From Alphaproteobacteria bacterium (GTDB taxonomy: Bacteria; Pseudomonadota; Alphaproteobacteria; Geminicoccales; Geminicoccaceae): 39,321 nucleotides of DNA. Of the stretch, positions 24,239 through 31,894 are shown in pieces; the first letter of the stretch is position 1, and each line of letters opens with the position of its first letter. The stretch is taken from contig JAUIID010000023.1 of the NCBI GenBank assembly GCA_030431615.1, forward strand, positions 1 through 39,321, written 5' to 3'. The notes under the pieces were generated by a model. That model worked only from the letters and a program-made list of their open reading frames with translations, was not told where the DNA came from and ran no database searches. A program made the position numbers and the translations under genes.

Positions 24239-24256
24239 CTGGCACGAACCTTGCCA
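24239..24256 (+). promoter_or_regulatory. Sigma-54 (RpoN) promoter of the ECF operon
   Basis: The site CTGGCACGAACCTTGCCA has GG at 24241-24242 and GC at 24253-24254, separated by exactly ten bases, and matches the -24/-12 consensus (YTGGCACG-N4-TTGC) at every conserved position. Transcription would begin near 24265, giving a leader of about 45 bases to the S-component ATG at 24310. It lies in the only sizeable gap between the oxidoreductase and the transporter. A bound activator (NtrC-like or other) is needed by this promoter class; I could not identify an activator site. Confidence 0.75.
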
Positions 24257-24309
24257 TGGCGGAACAGGCGCAGCTCGAGGCTGCCCCCAGCAAACGGAGA
24301 ACCTGTGCC

Positions 24310-24876
24310 ATGCAGACCACCGCCGAAGCGCCCGGCAACACCCTCTTTCCCATCGTCCTCTCCCTGGTCGCCGCCGCCGCGACCGGCGTGCTCTGGGCCT
24401 ATGCCAACCCGATCCAGCTCGTGCCCGGCGTCATCCAGTGGCGCATCTTCGCCTTCCTGCCGCCCCTGATCGGCATCCTGCTCGGCCCGAAGAGCGGGTT
24501 CATCTGCGGTTATCTCGGTACCATCGTCTGGTCGCTGCTCGCCGGGACGTTCATTCCTGCCCATTCCTTGATCATCGACGGCATCATGGTGGGCCTAACC
24601 GGCTTCGTGCCCGGGCTGCTGTTCGATCCGGCGAAGACCGTGTTCAACCGTGCCACGCTGCTCAAGATCGCGGTCGTCTGCCTCCTTGTTGGCCTTGTGA
24701 TGGTGGCGGCGGTATCGGCGAGCCTTGCCTATCTCGGCATTTTTCCCTTCGCCTGGGCCCTTCTCTATCTCGGTCTTTCGGACATCGTGCCGATGATCAT
24801 CGGCACGCCGCTGCTCGTCGTCCCGGCGCAGAAGATCCTGAAGAGCGCCATGCAGACCGGCTTCACCCGGTTCTAG
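24310..24876 (+). CDS. ECF transporter substrate-binding (S) component
   Basis: A 188-residue hydrophobic protein with about six spans, the normal size and topology of an ECF S component, which captures the substrate and topples in the membrane when coupled to EcfT. It has the small-residue-rich first helix (PIVLSLVAAAATGVLWAYA), then IQWRIFAFLPPLIGILLGPKSG and GYLGTIVWSLLAGTF. I cannot place it in a known specificity class (riboflavin, thiamine, queuosine and so on). GGAG lies ten bases upstream of the ATG. The ATPase gene starts 16 bases after the stop. The predicted sigma-54 start site excludes an upstream ATG at 24256. Confidence 0.85.
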   Translation: MQTTAEAPGNTLFPIVLSLVAAAATGVLWAYANPIQLVPGVIQWRIFAFLPPLIGILLGPKSGFICGYLGTIVWSLLAGTFIPAHSLIIDGIMVGLTGFVPGLLFDPAKTVFNRATLLKIAVVCLLVGLVMVAAVSASLAYLGIFPFAWALLYLGLSDIVPMIIGTPLLVVPAQKILKSAMQTGFTRF

Positions 24877-24892
24877 GGCGGCTGGCGGGACG

Positions 24893-26407
24893 GTGCTCGA
24901 GGTCGACAGCCTGACGGTGAGCTTCGGCAGTGCCACGCCAGCCGTCGAGGGCGCATCGCTGACGCTCGCCGAAGGCGATGGCCTCCTCGTCTGCGGGGCG
25001 ACCGGTGCCGGCAAGTCGACACTGCTGGCCGCCGCCGCCGGCCTCGTGCCGCGCCTCGTCCGGCAGGCGGCATTCTCGGGCAGCGTCCGGCTCGATGATC
25101 GCCCGCTCGCCGACCGGACGACGGCCGAGCTCTTCGCCCAGATGGGCATCGTCCTGCAGAACCTCGACGATCAGCTCTGGGACCTCGGCGTCGAGGACCT
25201 GATCGCCTTCCCGCTCGAGAACCGCGGCGGCGAGCGGGAGGCCATCAGGGCGCGGGTCAGCGAGCTCCTGCTGGCACTCGGCCTCGACGGCCTGCGCGGG
25301 CGCCGTGTGCTGACGCTCTCGGGTGGCGAGCGACGCATGGTGGCGCTCGCGGCATCCCTGGCGCTGGTGCCACGCCTCCTCGTGCTCGACGAACCGACAA
25401 CCGGCCTCGACCCGGCGGCACGGCTGCGCCTCGTCGAGACGCTCTCGAGGCTGCGGAATGCCATCCCGATGCTGCTGATCGCCGAACAGGACGCGGCCCC
25501 CCTGCTCGGGGTCGCCAGCCGTATCGCCTTCATGCACGATGCCGTCCTGGCGGATGGGGTGGCAACGGCCGGTGCCATGCAGGGGGACAGGGCCTGGCTC
25601 GAGGCCGGGGTCCTGCCGCCACGCCGGCCCCGACATCGTCGGGCGGCATGCACTGGCGGCCGGACGCTGCTCGGGGTCGCCGGGCTGCGCACCGCCCGGG
25701 CCCGGGGCGACGGGGCGCCGGTGCTGCGGGACGTGGCGTTCGAGGTCGGCGCCGGCGAGGTGGTCGGGCTGATCGGCCGCAACGGCGCCGGCAAGACGAC
25801 GCTCGTCCAGACCATGCTCGGCCTGATCAAGGCGGCTGCCGGCGGCGTCGCCCTCGCCGGCGAGGACGCTGCCGGCTGGACACCGGCGCGGCGGGCACGG
25901 CGGATCGGCTACGTGCCGCAGAACATGCGCCGGGTGCTGTTCAACCTGACGGTTCGCGAGGAGTTGCTCTCTGCGCTCACCGGCTCGACCCGAGCGACCG
26001 CCGATGCGGCGCTGGCCGAACGCGTGCAGGCGGTGCTCGCCCGCTACGGGCTCGGTGCCACCGGCGAGGCCAGCCCGTTCGGGCTCTCCACGCGGCAGCA
26101 GGCTCTGCTCGGCCTCGCCTGCGTCGACTGCACGAGCGCCGATGTCGCCGTGCTCGACGAGCCGCTCCTGGCTCGCGACCTGGAAGGCCGGCGCATGCTC
26201 GAAGGCTTCCTCGACCGGCTGACCGCCGGCGGCCGTGGAGCAATGTTGATCTCGCACGACCTCGAGCTGATCGACGACGTGACGGATCGCACACTGATCC
26301 TCGACGACGGCCGGATCGTGTTCGACGGCCCGACCGCGCAGGCCTGGGACTCGGCCGCGTTCGCCGGGCTCGGCTGGCCTGCGCCGCACTTTGCCGAGGC
26401 GGCATGA
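24893..26407 (+). CDS. ECF transporter ATPase, fused EcfA-EcfA' in one chain
   Basis: A 504-residue protein with two ABC ATPase domains. Domain 1 (about 1-235): Walker A GATGAGKS (35-42), signature LSGGE (142-146), Walker B LLVLDEP (162-168), but the H-loop reads IAEQD, with Gln (Q199) in place of the switch His. Domain 2 (about 258-504): Walker A GRNGAGKT (295-302), Walker B VAVLDEP, normal H-loop ISHD (H455), but the signature is LSTRQ (398-402) instead of LSGGQ. In an ABC dimer these pair to give one canonical and one degenerate ATP site. The domains are usually separate genes (ecfA1, ecfA2) or a homodimer. GTG start at 24893; the stop overlaps the EcfT start by four bases (ATGA). Confidence 0.92.
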   Translation: MLEVDSLTVSFGSATPAVEGASLTLAEGDGLLVCGATGAGKSTLLAAAAGLVPRLVRQAAFSGSVRLDDRPLADRTTAELFAQMGIVLQNLDDQLWDLGVEDLIAFPLENRGGEREAIRARVSELLLALGLDGLRGRRVLTLSGGERRMVALAASLALVPRLLVLDEPTTGLDPAARLRLVETLSRLRNAIPMLLIAEQDAAPLLGVASRIAFMHDAVLADGVATAGAMQGDRAWLEAGVLPPRRPRHRRAACTGGRTLLGVAGLRTARARGDGAPVLRDVAFEVGAGEVVGLIGRNGAGKTTLVQTMLGLIKAAAGGVALAGEDAAGWTPARRARRIGYVPQNMRRVLFNLTVREELLSALTGSTRATADAALAERVQAVLARYGLGATGEASPFGLSTRQQALLGLACVDCTSADVAVLDEPLLARDLEGRRMLEGFLDRLTAGGRGAMLISHDLELIDDVTDRTLILDDGRIVFDGPTAQAWDSAAFAGLGWPAPHFAEAA

Positions 26408-27078
26408 GGCGCGCGCACGAGGTCAACTTCTTCGTCAAGCTGTTGCTGGCCAGCCTGATCATGGTCGCCGCCTGGCTCGCACCCTCCTGGATCATCGGCT
26501 GGGCCATCGCCCTTGCCGTCGTCGCCCTGCTCGGCGCCACGCGGGTCCCGGGGCTCCGCGGCTATCTCAAGGGCGGGCTGCTGCTCGTGGCGCTGGTGAT
26601 GGGCACCTGGACGGTCAATCTCACGCTCCAGGGCCTGCCGCTCGACGCGGCGCTGGCGACGGCGGCGCGGATGGCGGCCCGCCTGATCGCGACCACCGGC
26701 GCCTTCTTCTTCGTCATGGAGACGAGCACGCCGGGCTCGATCCTCGCCGCCTGCAGCGCTGCCCGCCTGCCATCGATGGCGACCCTCGTCCTGTCGCTCG
26801 TCTTCGGCGTGATTCCGATGCTGCGCGAGGAGTTCGAGCGGATCGGCGACGCCCAGCGGGCGCGCGGCATGGAAATCGATGGCGTGCCGCTGCCGACCCG
26901 CCTGCGCTTCGCACTTGCCCGCGGCGTGCCGCTGCTGGTCCAGGCGGTGCGTATGGCGCATGCCATCTCCATCTCGCTCGCCATCTATGGCTACGACACG
27001 CGCCACAAGCGATCGACCTGGCGCCATGTCGGCCTCATGGTCGAAGCGCGCCTGCCCTTGCCCGAGAGGAGCCCATGA
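26404..27078 (+). CDS. ECF transporter energy-coupling transmembrane protein EcfT (CbiQ-like)
   Basis: A 224-residue membrane protein with about five spans. It transmits ATPase movements to the S component through two long coupling helices, each normally ending in an Ala-Arg-Gly motif that docks on an ATPase. The first motif is intact (AQRARGMEIDG, A153-R154-G155). At the second position the sequence is SLAIYGYD (A193-I-Y195-G196), so the arginine is missing. The gene overlaps its neighbours by four bases on both sides (ATGA), which places ATPase, EcfT and phosphoribosyltransferase in one translationally coupled operon. Confidence 0.88.
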   Translation: MRRAHEVNFFVKLLLASLIMVAAWLAPSWIIGWAIALAVVALLGATRVPGLRGYLKGGLLLVALVMGTWTVNLTLQGLPLDAALATAARMAARLIATTGAFFFVMETSTPGSILAACSAARLPSMATLVLSLVFGVIPMLREEFERIGDAQRARGMEIDGVPLPTRLRFALARGVPLLVQAVRMAHAISISLAIYGYDTRHKRSTWRHVGLMVEARLPLPERSP

Positions 27079-27710
27079 CAACTGCAACACAGCGCTCGCC
27101 AGTGAGCGACCAGACCTGGCCGGTCGACGTCGCCGGCTGGCAGGTCGACCTGCCGCTGGTCGAGATCAACCCCGACTTCGCCATCTCGCTGATGATGGTC
27201 ATCGATCTCGGCGTCGGCTTCGGTGCCCATGTCGGCAGCAAGCTCGCGGAGCGGCTGGCCCCGCTGCGGCCGGACGTCGTCGTCGGCACCGCCACGCTCG
27301 GCATCCCGATCGCCATCGAGACCAGCCGGGCCCTTGGACTCGATCGCTATGTCATCCTGCAGAAATCGCCGAAGCTGCATCTCGGCGACGCGCTGCAGCA
27401 GAAGATCACCTCGATCACCTCGAAGGGCGAGCAGCGGCTGCTCCTCGATCGCCGCGCCGTGCCGCTCCTGGCCGGGCGGCGGGTCGTGCTGGTCGACGAT
27501 GTCGTCGCCACGGGCTCCAGCCTGAAGGGCTCGATCGAGCTGGTCCGGGCGGCCGGGGCGGAACTGGTCGGCATCGGCGTCGTCCTCACCGAAGCCAGCG
27601 ACTGGCGGGCGGTCCTCGGCGGCGACGCGGACCTCGTGCATGGCCTCGCACATATCCCGCAGTTCCGGCCCGGCCCGGATGGCTGGCGGCCGATCCCGGA
27701 AGACGGCTGA
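27075..27710 (+). CDS. Type I phosphoribosyltransferase, APRT/PyrE-like
   Basis: A 211-residue protein with the 13-residue PRPP-binding motif VVLVDDVVATGSS (137-149) of type I phosphoribosyltransferases and the GTATLGIPIA segment that forms the pyrophosphate loop. These enzymes attach a nucleobase to PRPP, giving a nucleotide and trapping the base in the cytoplasm. Which base is used is not clear: the hood region does not match adenine, hypoxanthine or orotate enzymes by eye. ATG at 27075 overlaps the EcfT stop (ATGA) and has GAGAGGAG just upstream. As the last gene of the ECF operon it probably acts on the imported substrate. Its stop is only 6 bases from the stop of the convergent pot-type operon. 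Confidence 0.85.
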   Translation: MTTATQRSPVSDQTWPVDVAGWQVDLPLVEINPDFAISLMMVIDLGVGFGAHVGSKLAERLAPLRPDVVVGTATLGIPIAIETSRALGLDRYVILQKSPKLHLGDALQQKITSITSKGEQRLLLDRRAVPLLAGRRVVLVDDVVATGSSLKGSIELVRAAGAELVGIGVVLTEASDWRAVLGGDADLVHGLAHIPQFRPGPDGWRPIPEDG

Positions 27711-27716
27711 GCGACC

Positions 27717-28565
27717 CTAGCCGGCGGCGACCGGCTCGACCGGCGTCGCTCGCGCCTCCCTCCGCCGCAGGATCTCGTAGACGACCGCACCCAGGATGGT
27801 CAGCGCGATCATGATGACGCCGATGGCGTTGACCGCCGGAGTCAGGCCGAGGCGGACGCGCGTCGCGATGTTGAGGGTGAGCGTGTCCTCGATGCCGATG
27901 ACGAAGAGGGTCGTGTTGTAGTTCTCGAAGGACTGGAGGAAGGCGAGCACGGCACCGGAGAGCAAAGCGGGGCGGAGGAAGGGCAGCATCACCCGGCGCA
28001 GCATCAGGCCGTGGCTGGCGCCGAGGTCGAGGGCGGCCTCCTCCTGGGTGCGGTCGAAGCGCTCCAGCCGGGCGAGGAAGAGCAGCATGCAGTAGGCGGC
28101 GATGAAGGTGCTCTGGGCGATCACCGCGAGCATCAGGCCACCGCCCACGTCGAAGACGTAGCGCCAGAAGACCAGGGTCGAGATGCCGAGGATCACGCCG
28201 GGGGTGAGGATCGGCGAGACCATGACGCCGTAGAGGAAGGACTTGGCCCGGGTCCTGATGGTCTGGAGGAAGAGCGCACCGGCGAGACCGACCGGGATCG
28301 AGACCAGGATGACGCCGAGGCCGATCAGCACCGAATTCCAGATCGCCATGCCCATGCGGCCGTCCTGGAAGAGGCCGATGGCGCGGCCGCGGCTGTCGAA
28401 GCCCCAGAACCAGTCCAGCGTGAAGCCCTGCCAGGGCAGCATGGTGGGAAAGCGGCTGTCGTTGAAGGCGGCGGCCACCATGAAGACCAGCGGCAGGAAG
28501 AGATAGGCGAAGAAGAGGGCGAGGTAGACGTAGACGAAGAGGTCGACCAGCCGCTTCGCGCTCAT
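27717..28565 (-). CDS. ABC transporter permease, PotC-like
   Basis: A 282-residue inner-membrane permease of the spermidine/putrescine type with six spans. The EAA loop that contacts the ATPase is EEAALDLGASHGLMLRRVMLP. The last gene of a four-gene minus-strand operon; its ATG overlaps the stop of the preceding permease by four bases (ATGA). With PotB-, PotA- and PotD-like partners it would import a polyamine, betaine, opine or similar cation. Specificity cannot be read from the permease. Confidence 0.9.
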   Translation of the reverse strand: MSAKRLVDLFVYVYLALFFAYLFLPLVFMVAAAFNDSRFPTMLPWQGFTLDWFWGFDSRGRAIGLFQDGRMGMAIWNSVLIGLGVILVSIPVGLAGALFLQTIRTRAKSFLYGVMVSPILTPGVILGISTLVFWRYVFDVGGGLMLAVIAQSTFIAAYCMLLFLARLERFDRTQEEAALDLGASHGLMLRRVMLPFLRPALLSGAVLAFLQSFENYNTTLFVIGIEDTLTLNIATRVRLGLTPAVNAIGVIMIALTILGAVVYEILRRREARATPVEPVAAG

Positions 28566-29455
28566 TTCGCCACGTCCGCGATGCCGACGCGAAAGACGCG
28601 CATCATGACGAAGATGAAGATCACGCAGGAGACGAGCAGCGCGAAGGCGTAGGCAGCACCGCTGTTCCAGTCGCCGCCGTCGAAGAAGAGGCTGTAGATG
28701 ACCTGGGTGAACCAGCGGGCATTGGTGCCGCCGGGCAGCGCCTCGAGCAGCTGCGGCACCGCCACCGTGCCGGCGGCGAGCATGAAGGTCATGATGCAGC
28801 CGACGGCGATGCCGGGCTTGGCGTGGGGGACGACGACGCGGGCATGGATGCGGGGCCAGGAGGCGCCGAGGTCGCGGGCCGCCTCGATCTGGTTTCTGTC
28901 GAGGCTCTCGATGGCGTTGTAGAGCGGGAAGACCATGAAGAGGATGTAGGCATAGACCATGCCGACCATGACGGCACCAACCCCGCCCATGTTGAGCGGC
29001 GCCTCGGTGAGGCCGAGGCCCATGAGCACCTGGTTCAAAAGGCCGTTGCGCGAGAGGATCAGGAACCAGGAGAAGGTGCGCAGGATCTCGTTGACCCAGA
29101 AGGGCACGACGAGGCCGAGGACCAGGAGGGCCGCGGTCGGCCCACGGGCCACCTGCGCGAGGTAGTAAGCGACGGGGTAGCAGACGACGAGGGCGAGCAC
29201 GGTGACGAGGGCCGCCGAGAAGATGGTCCGCAGGAAGATGCCGCGATGCGCATCGTTGGCGAAGAGCGTGGCGTAGTTGGCGAGGCTGCGGACGTCCGCC
29301 GGACCACCCTGCTCGGGCACCGGCAGATGCGGACGGAGCGACATGTCGACCATGAAGAGCTGCGGCAGGACGACGAGGAAGAGCACCCAGAGGATCACCG
29401 TGCCGAGCACGAGGGCACCCGCCACGGCACCGAGCCGGCGGAAGAGCTCAGCCAT
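28562..29455 (-). CDS. ABC transporter permease, PotB-like
   Basis: A 297-residue inner-membrane permease with six spans, a periplasmic segment after TM1 (VDMSLRPHLPVPEQGGP) and the EAA loop IEAARDLGASWPRIHARVVVP. It pairs with the PotC-like permease to form the translocation path. The ATG overlaps the end of the ATPase gene by eight bases, so expression is coupled. Length is normal for PotB/HisQ-type subunits. Confidence 0.9.
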   Translation of the reverse strand: MAELFRRLGAVAGALVLGTVILWVLFLVVLPQLFMVDMSLRPHLPVPEQGGPADVRSLANYATLFANDAHRGIFLRTIFSAALVTVLALVVCYPVAYYLAQVARGPTAALLVLGLVVPFWVNEILRTFSWFLILSRNGLLNQVLMGLGLTEAPLNMGGVGAVMVGMVYAYILFMVFPLYNAIESLDRNQIEAARDLGASWPRIHARVVVPHAKPGIAVGCIMTFMLAAGTVAVPQLLEALPGGTNARWFTQVIYSLFFDGGDWNSGAAYAFALLVSCVIFIFVMMRVFRVGIADVAK

Positions 29456-30536
29456 CGCCCGCCACCGGCAGGAGCAGCGCCGCCTCGGCCGCGAAGCCGA
29501 TGGCGACGGGTGTGCCGGGCTTCAGGCGCGGCAGGCTGCCGTCATTGGCGAGTTGGGCCGTGACCTCGGCCCCGTCGTCGAGCCGGACCACGAGGCTGAC
29601 GAAGGCGCCCTCGAAGTCGAGCCGCTCGACCGTGCCGGCGAGCCGGTTGCCCGGGGCGTCGCCATCGAGCAGGCGGCAGCGTTCGGGGCGCACCACCAGC
29701 TGGGCCCTGGCACCCGCGTCGAGGCCGTGCGGGTTGCGGCCGGCGAGGCTGCCATGCGCGGTCTCCAGGATCGCCTCGTCGCCCGATGTGCCGATCACCC
29801 GGCCGGCCAGGACGTTGCTCTCGCCGACGAAGGTGGCGACGAAGGCCGAGGCCGGTGCGCGGTAGATCGCGTCGGCTGTGCCGACCTGCTCGATGCGCCC
29901 GTGGCTCATGACGGCGATGCGGTCGCTCATGGTGAGCGCCTCGCCCTGGTCGTGGGTGATGTAGACGAAGGTGACGCCGGTCTTCTGCTGGATGGTGCGA
30001 AGCTCGGCGCGCATCTTCTGCCGGAGCTTGAGGTCGAGGGCGGAGAGCGGCTCGTCGAGCAGCAGCACGGCGGGCTCGACCGCCAGCGCCCGGGCGATGG
30101 CGACCCGCTGGCGCTGGCCGCCGGAGAGCGCCGAGACGAGCTTCTCGCCCTGCCCTTCCAGGGCGACGAGCTCGAGCAGCTCGCCAGCACGGCGCCGGCG
30201 CTCGGCCCGGGCGACGCCCCGCGCCTCGAGGCCGAAGGCGACGTTCTCCCAGACCTTCATCAGCGGGAAGAGGGCGAGGTTCTGGAAGATCAGCGCCGTC
30301 GGCCGGCGGTTCGGGCCGATGCCGGCCATGTCGGCGCCGCCGATCCTGATGACACCGCCGGTCGGCTCATTGAAGCCCGAGATCAGGCGGAGGATCGTGG
30401 TCTTGCCGCAGCCCGAGGGGCCGAGGAACGAGAAGAACTCACCCGCCTCGATATGCAGGTCGGCATTCCTGACGGCGACGAAATCGCCGAACGCCATGCT
30501 CACCCGCTCGAGGGTGACGCTCTGTCCCGCCAGCAT
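29448..30536 (-). CDS. ABC transporter ATPase, PotA-like
   Basis: A 362-residue ATPase with Walker A GPSGCGKTT (39-47), Q-loop FQNLALFP, signature LSGGQ (137-141), Walker B VLLLDEP (157-163), H-loop VYITHDQGEALTMSDR, and a C-terminal TOBE regulatory domain (about 270-362). All catalytic motifs are intact. It powers import through the two permeases downstream. It starts 62 bases after the binding-protein stop. The symbol is left blank because the substrate may not be a polyamine. Confidence 0.92.
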   Translation of the reverse strand: MLAGQSVTLERVSMAFGDFVAVRNADLHIEAGEFFSFLGPSGCGKTTILRLISGFNEPTGGVIRIGGADMAGIGPNRRPTALIFQNLALFPLMKVWENVAFGLEARGVARAERRRRAGELLELVALEGQGEKLVSALSGGQRQRVAIARALAVEPAVLLLDEPLSALDLKLRQKMRAELRTIQQKTGVTFVYITHDQGEALTMSDRIAVMSHGRIEQVGTADAIYRAPASAFVATFVGESNVLAGRVIGTSGDEAILETAHGSLAGRNPHGLDAGARAQLVVRPERCRLLDGDAPGNRLAGTVERLDFEGAFVSLVVRLDDGAEVTAQLANDGSLPRLKPGTPVAIGFAAEAALLLPVAGDG

Positions 30537-30598
30537 CGGCTACATATCCGGCTTTGCGGCCCGGCCGACAACAGAGACGCCGGCCGGGCGCGCGGGCC

Positions 30599-31759
30599 TC
30601 AGGCCGAGAGGAAGCGGTCGCGGAACTCGTTGCGGGCCGCGACGAACCAGGTGGGCTCCGCCGGGTACCACCACAGGTTCTCGATGGCATTGCCCGGATA
30701 GGCCGCGGCGAAATTGGCGGCGTAGTCCTCGCCGGCGAGCTCGGCCGCTCCCTGGGTGCAGGAGTTGTAGCCCGAGAGGCGCACATGGATCGCCGCGTTC
30801 TCGGGCTGGTAGTACCAGTTCATCCAGGCATAGGCCTGCTCGAGGTTCTCCGCACCCGTCGGGATGCCCATGGAGTCCATCCAGGTGAGGGCACCCTCCT
30901 TCGCCGCCAGATAGGTGTAGCGGCCGCCAGAATCGGTGCGCATCCGCATGGCCGGGCCGTCCCAGGTCTGGCCGATGACCGCGCCGTTCTGCAGGAAGGC
31001 CGCCTCGGTCTCCTGGGCGTTCGACCAGAACTGGATGACCCGGTCCTTGCGCTCCACGGCGTAGGCGAGGCACTTCTCGTAGACCTCGCGCATCTTCGCC
31101 TCGTCGGCATAGGTGACGCGCATCTGGTCGGACGGCACCTCGCCGATTGCATCGAGATAGAGGCCGATGCCGAGCAGGGCGGAGTGGGCGCGGCAGGTGA
31201 CGAGGCCCACCATCTCCGGCGTCCAGAGCGAGCCGTAGCCGACCTCGCCATAGGCTGGCTGCATCGCTTCGGTGTCGATGCAGAGCGATTCGGTGCCCCA
31301 GTTGAAGGGCGTGGTGTAGCGCTTGCCGTCCTGGACGGCACCCAGGCCTTCGGAGCTCGCCCACATCGAGGGGATGATGCCGGCGACGTCGATCTGGTTC
31401 TCGTCGAGCGGCTGCAGAAGCTGCTGCTCGTGCCAGACGGGGGTGTAGGTGATGGAGGGCATGACGACGTCGAAGCCGGTGCCGCCCGAGGCCCTGAGCC
31501 GGTTGAGCACCTCGTCGTTGGAGCCATAGGTGGCGAGGTTGAGGGTGATGCCTGTCTGGTTCTCGAAGGACTCGATCATCTCCGGGTAGACGTAGTCGGA
31601 CCAGCTGTAGAGATTGAGCTCGCCCGACGACGACAGGGCGCGCCGGCTGATGATCGCCGGAGCCGCGATGCCGGCGCCGATGGCGGTCGTGGCCTGCAGG
31701 AAGCGCCGGCGCCTGATGCCGGGCACGCCGCCTATCCGGGTCTTCGTGTCTTCGGTCAT
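30599..31759 (-). CDS. Periplasmic substrate-binding protein, PotD-like, Tat-exported
   Basis: A 386-residue extracellular solute-binding protein (family 1/8, PotD/PotF group). The N-terminus has a twin-arginine signal, RRRRFLQ (16-22) followed by a hydrophobic run and a cleavage-like AxA region, so it is exported folded. The mature part begins with LNLYSWSDYVYPEMIESFE, the usual opening of polyamine-type binders, and is rich in Trp/Tyr (for example MNWYYQPENAA) that could cage a cationic ligand. ATG at 31759 is chosen because GGAGAG precedes it; another in-frame ATG lies at 31771. First gene of the operon. The ligand (polyamine, betaine or other) is inferred only from family. Confidence 0.9.
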   Translation of the reverse strand: MTEDTKTRIGGVPGIRRRRFLQATTAIGAGIAAPAIISRRALSSSGELNLYSWSDYVYPEMIESFENQTGITLNLATYGSNDEVLNRLRASGGTGFDVVMPSITYTPVWHEQQLLQPLDENQIDVAGIIPSMWASSEGLGAVQDGKRYTTPFNWGTESLCIDTEAMQPAYGEVGYGSLWTPEMVGLVTCRAHSALLGIGLYLDAIGEVPSDQMRVTYADEAKMREVYEKCLAYAVERKDRVIQFWSNAQETEAAFLQNGAVIGQTWDGPAMRMRTDSGGRYTYLAAKEGALTWMDSMGIPTGAENLEQAYAWMNWYYQPENAAIHVRLSGYNSCTQGAAELAGEDYAANFAAAYPGNAIENLWWYPAEPTWFVAARNEFRDRFLSA

Positions 31760-31860
31760 GGTGCTCTCCATCCCTGGTGACGCCCCGGCCGATCACTGCT
31801 GTCGGTCACCGGCGTCGATCGCTTGCTGCTGGCAGATGAGCGCGGTCGTTAAGCCGACCT

Positions 31861-31877
31861 CGTGACGATCGCGTGAC
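31861..31877 (-). promoter_or_regulatory. Helically phased direct repeat upstream of the PotD-like gene
   Basis: Two CGTGAC hexamers (31861-31866 and 31872-31877) are spaced 11 bases start to start, about one DNA turn, and lie about 100 bp upstream of the binding-protein start. This could be an operator for a regulator of the import operon; chance is not excluded. Confidence 0.25.
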
Positions 31878-31894
31878 AAGCTATCAGAGCACGG

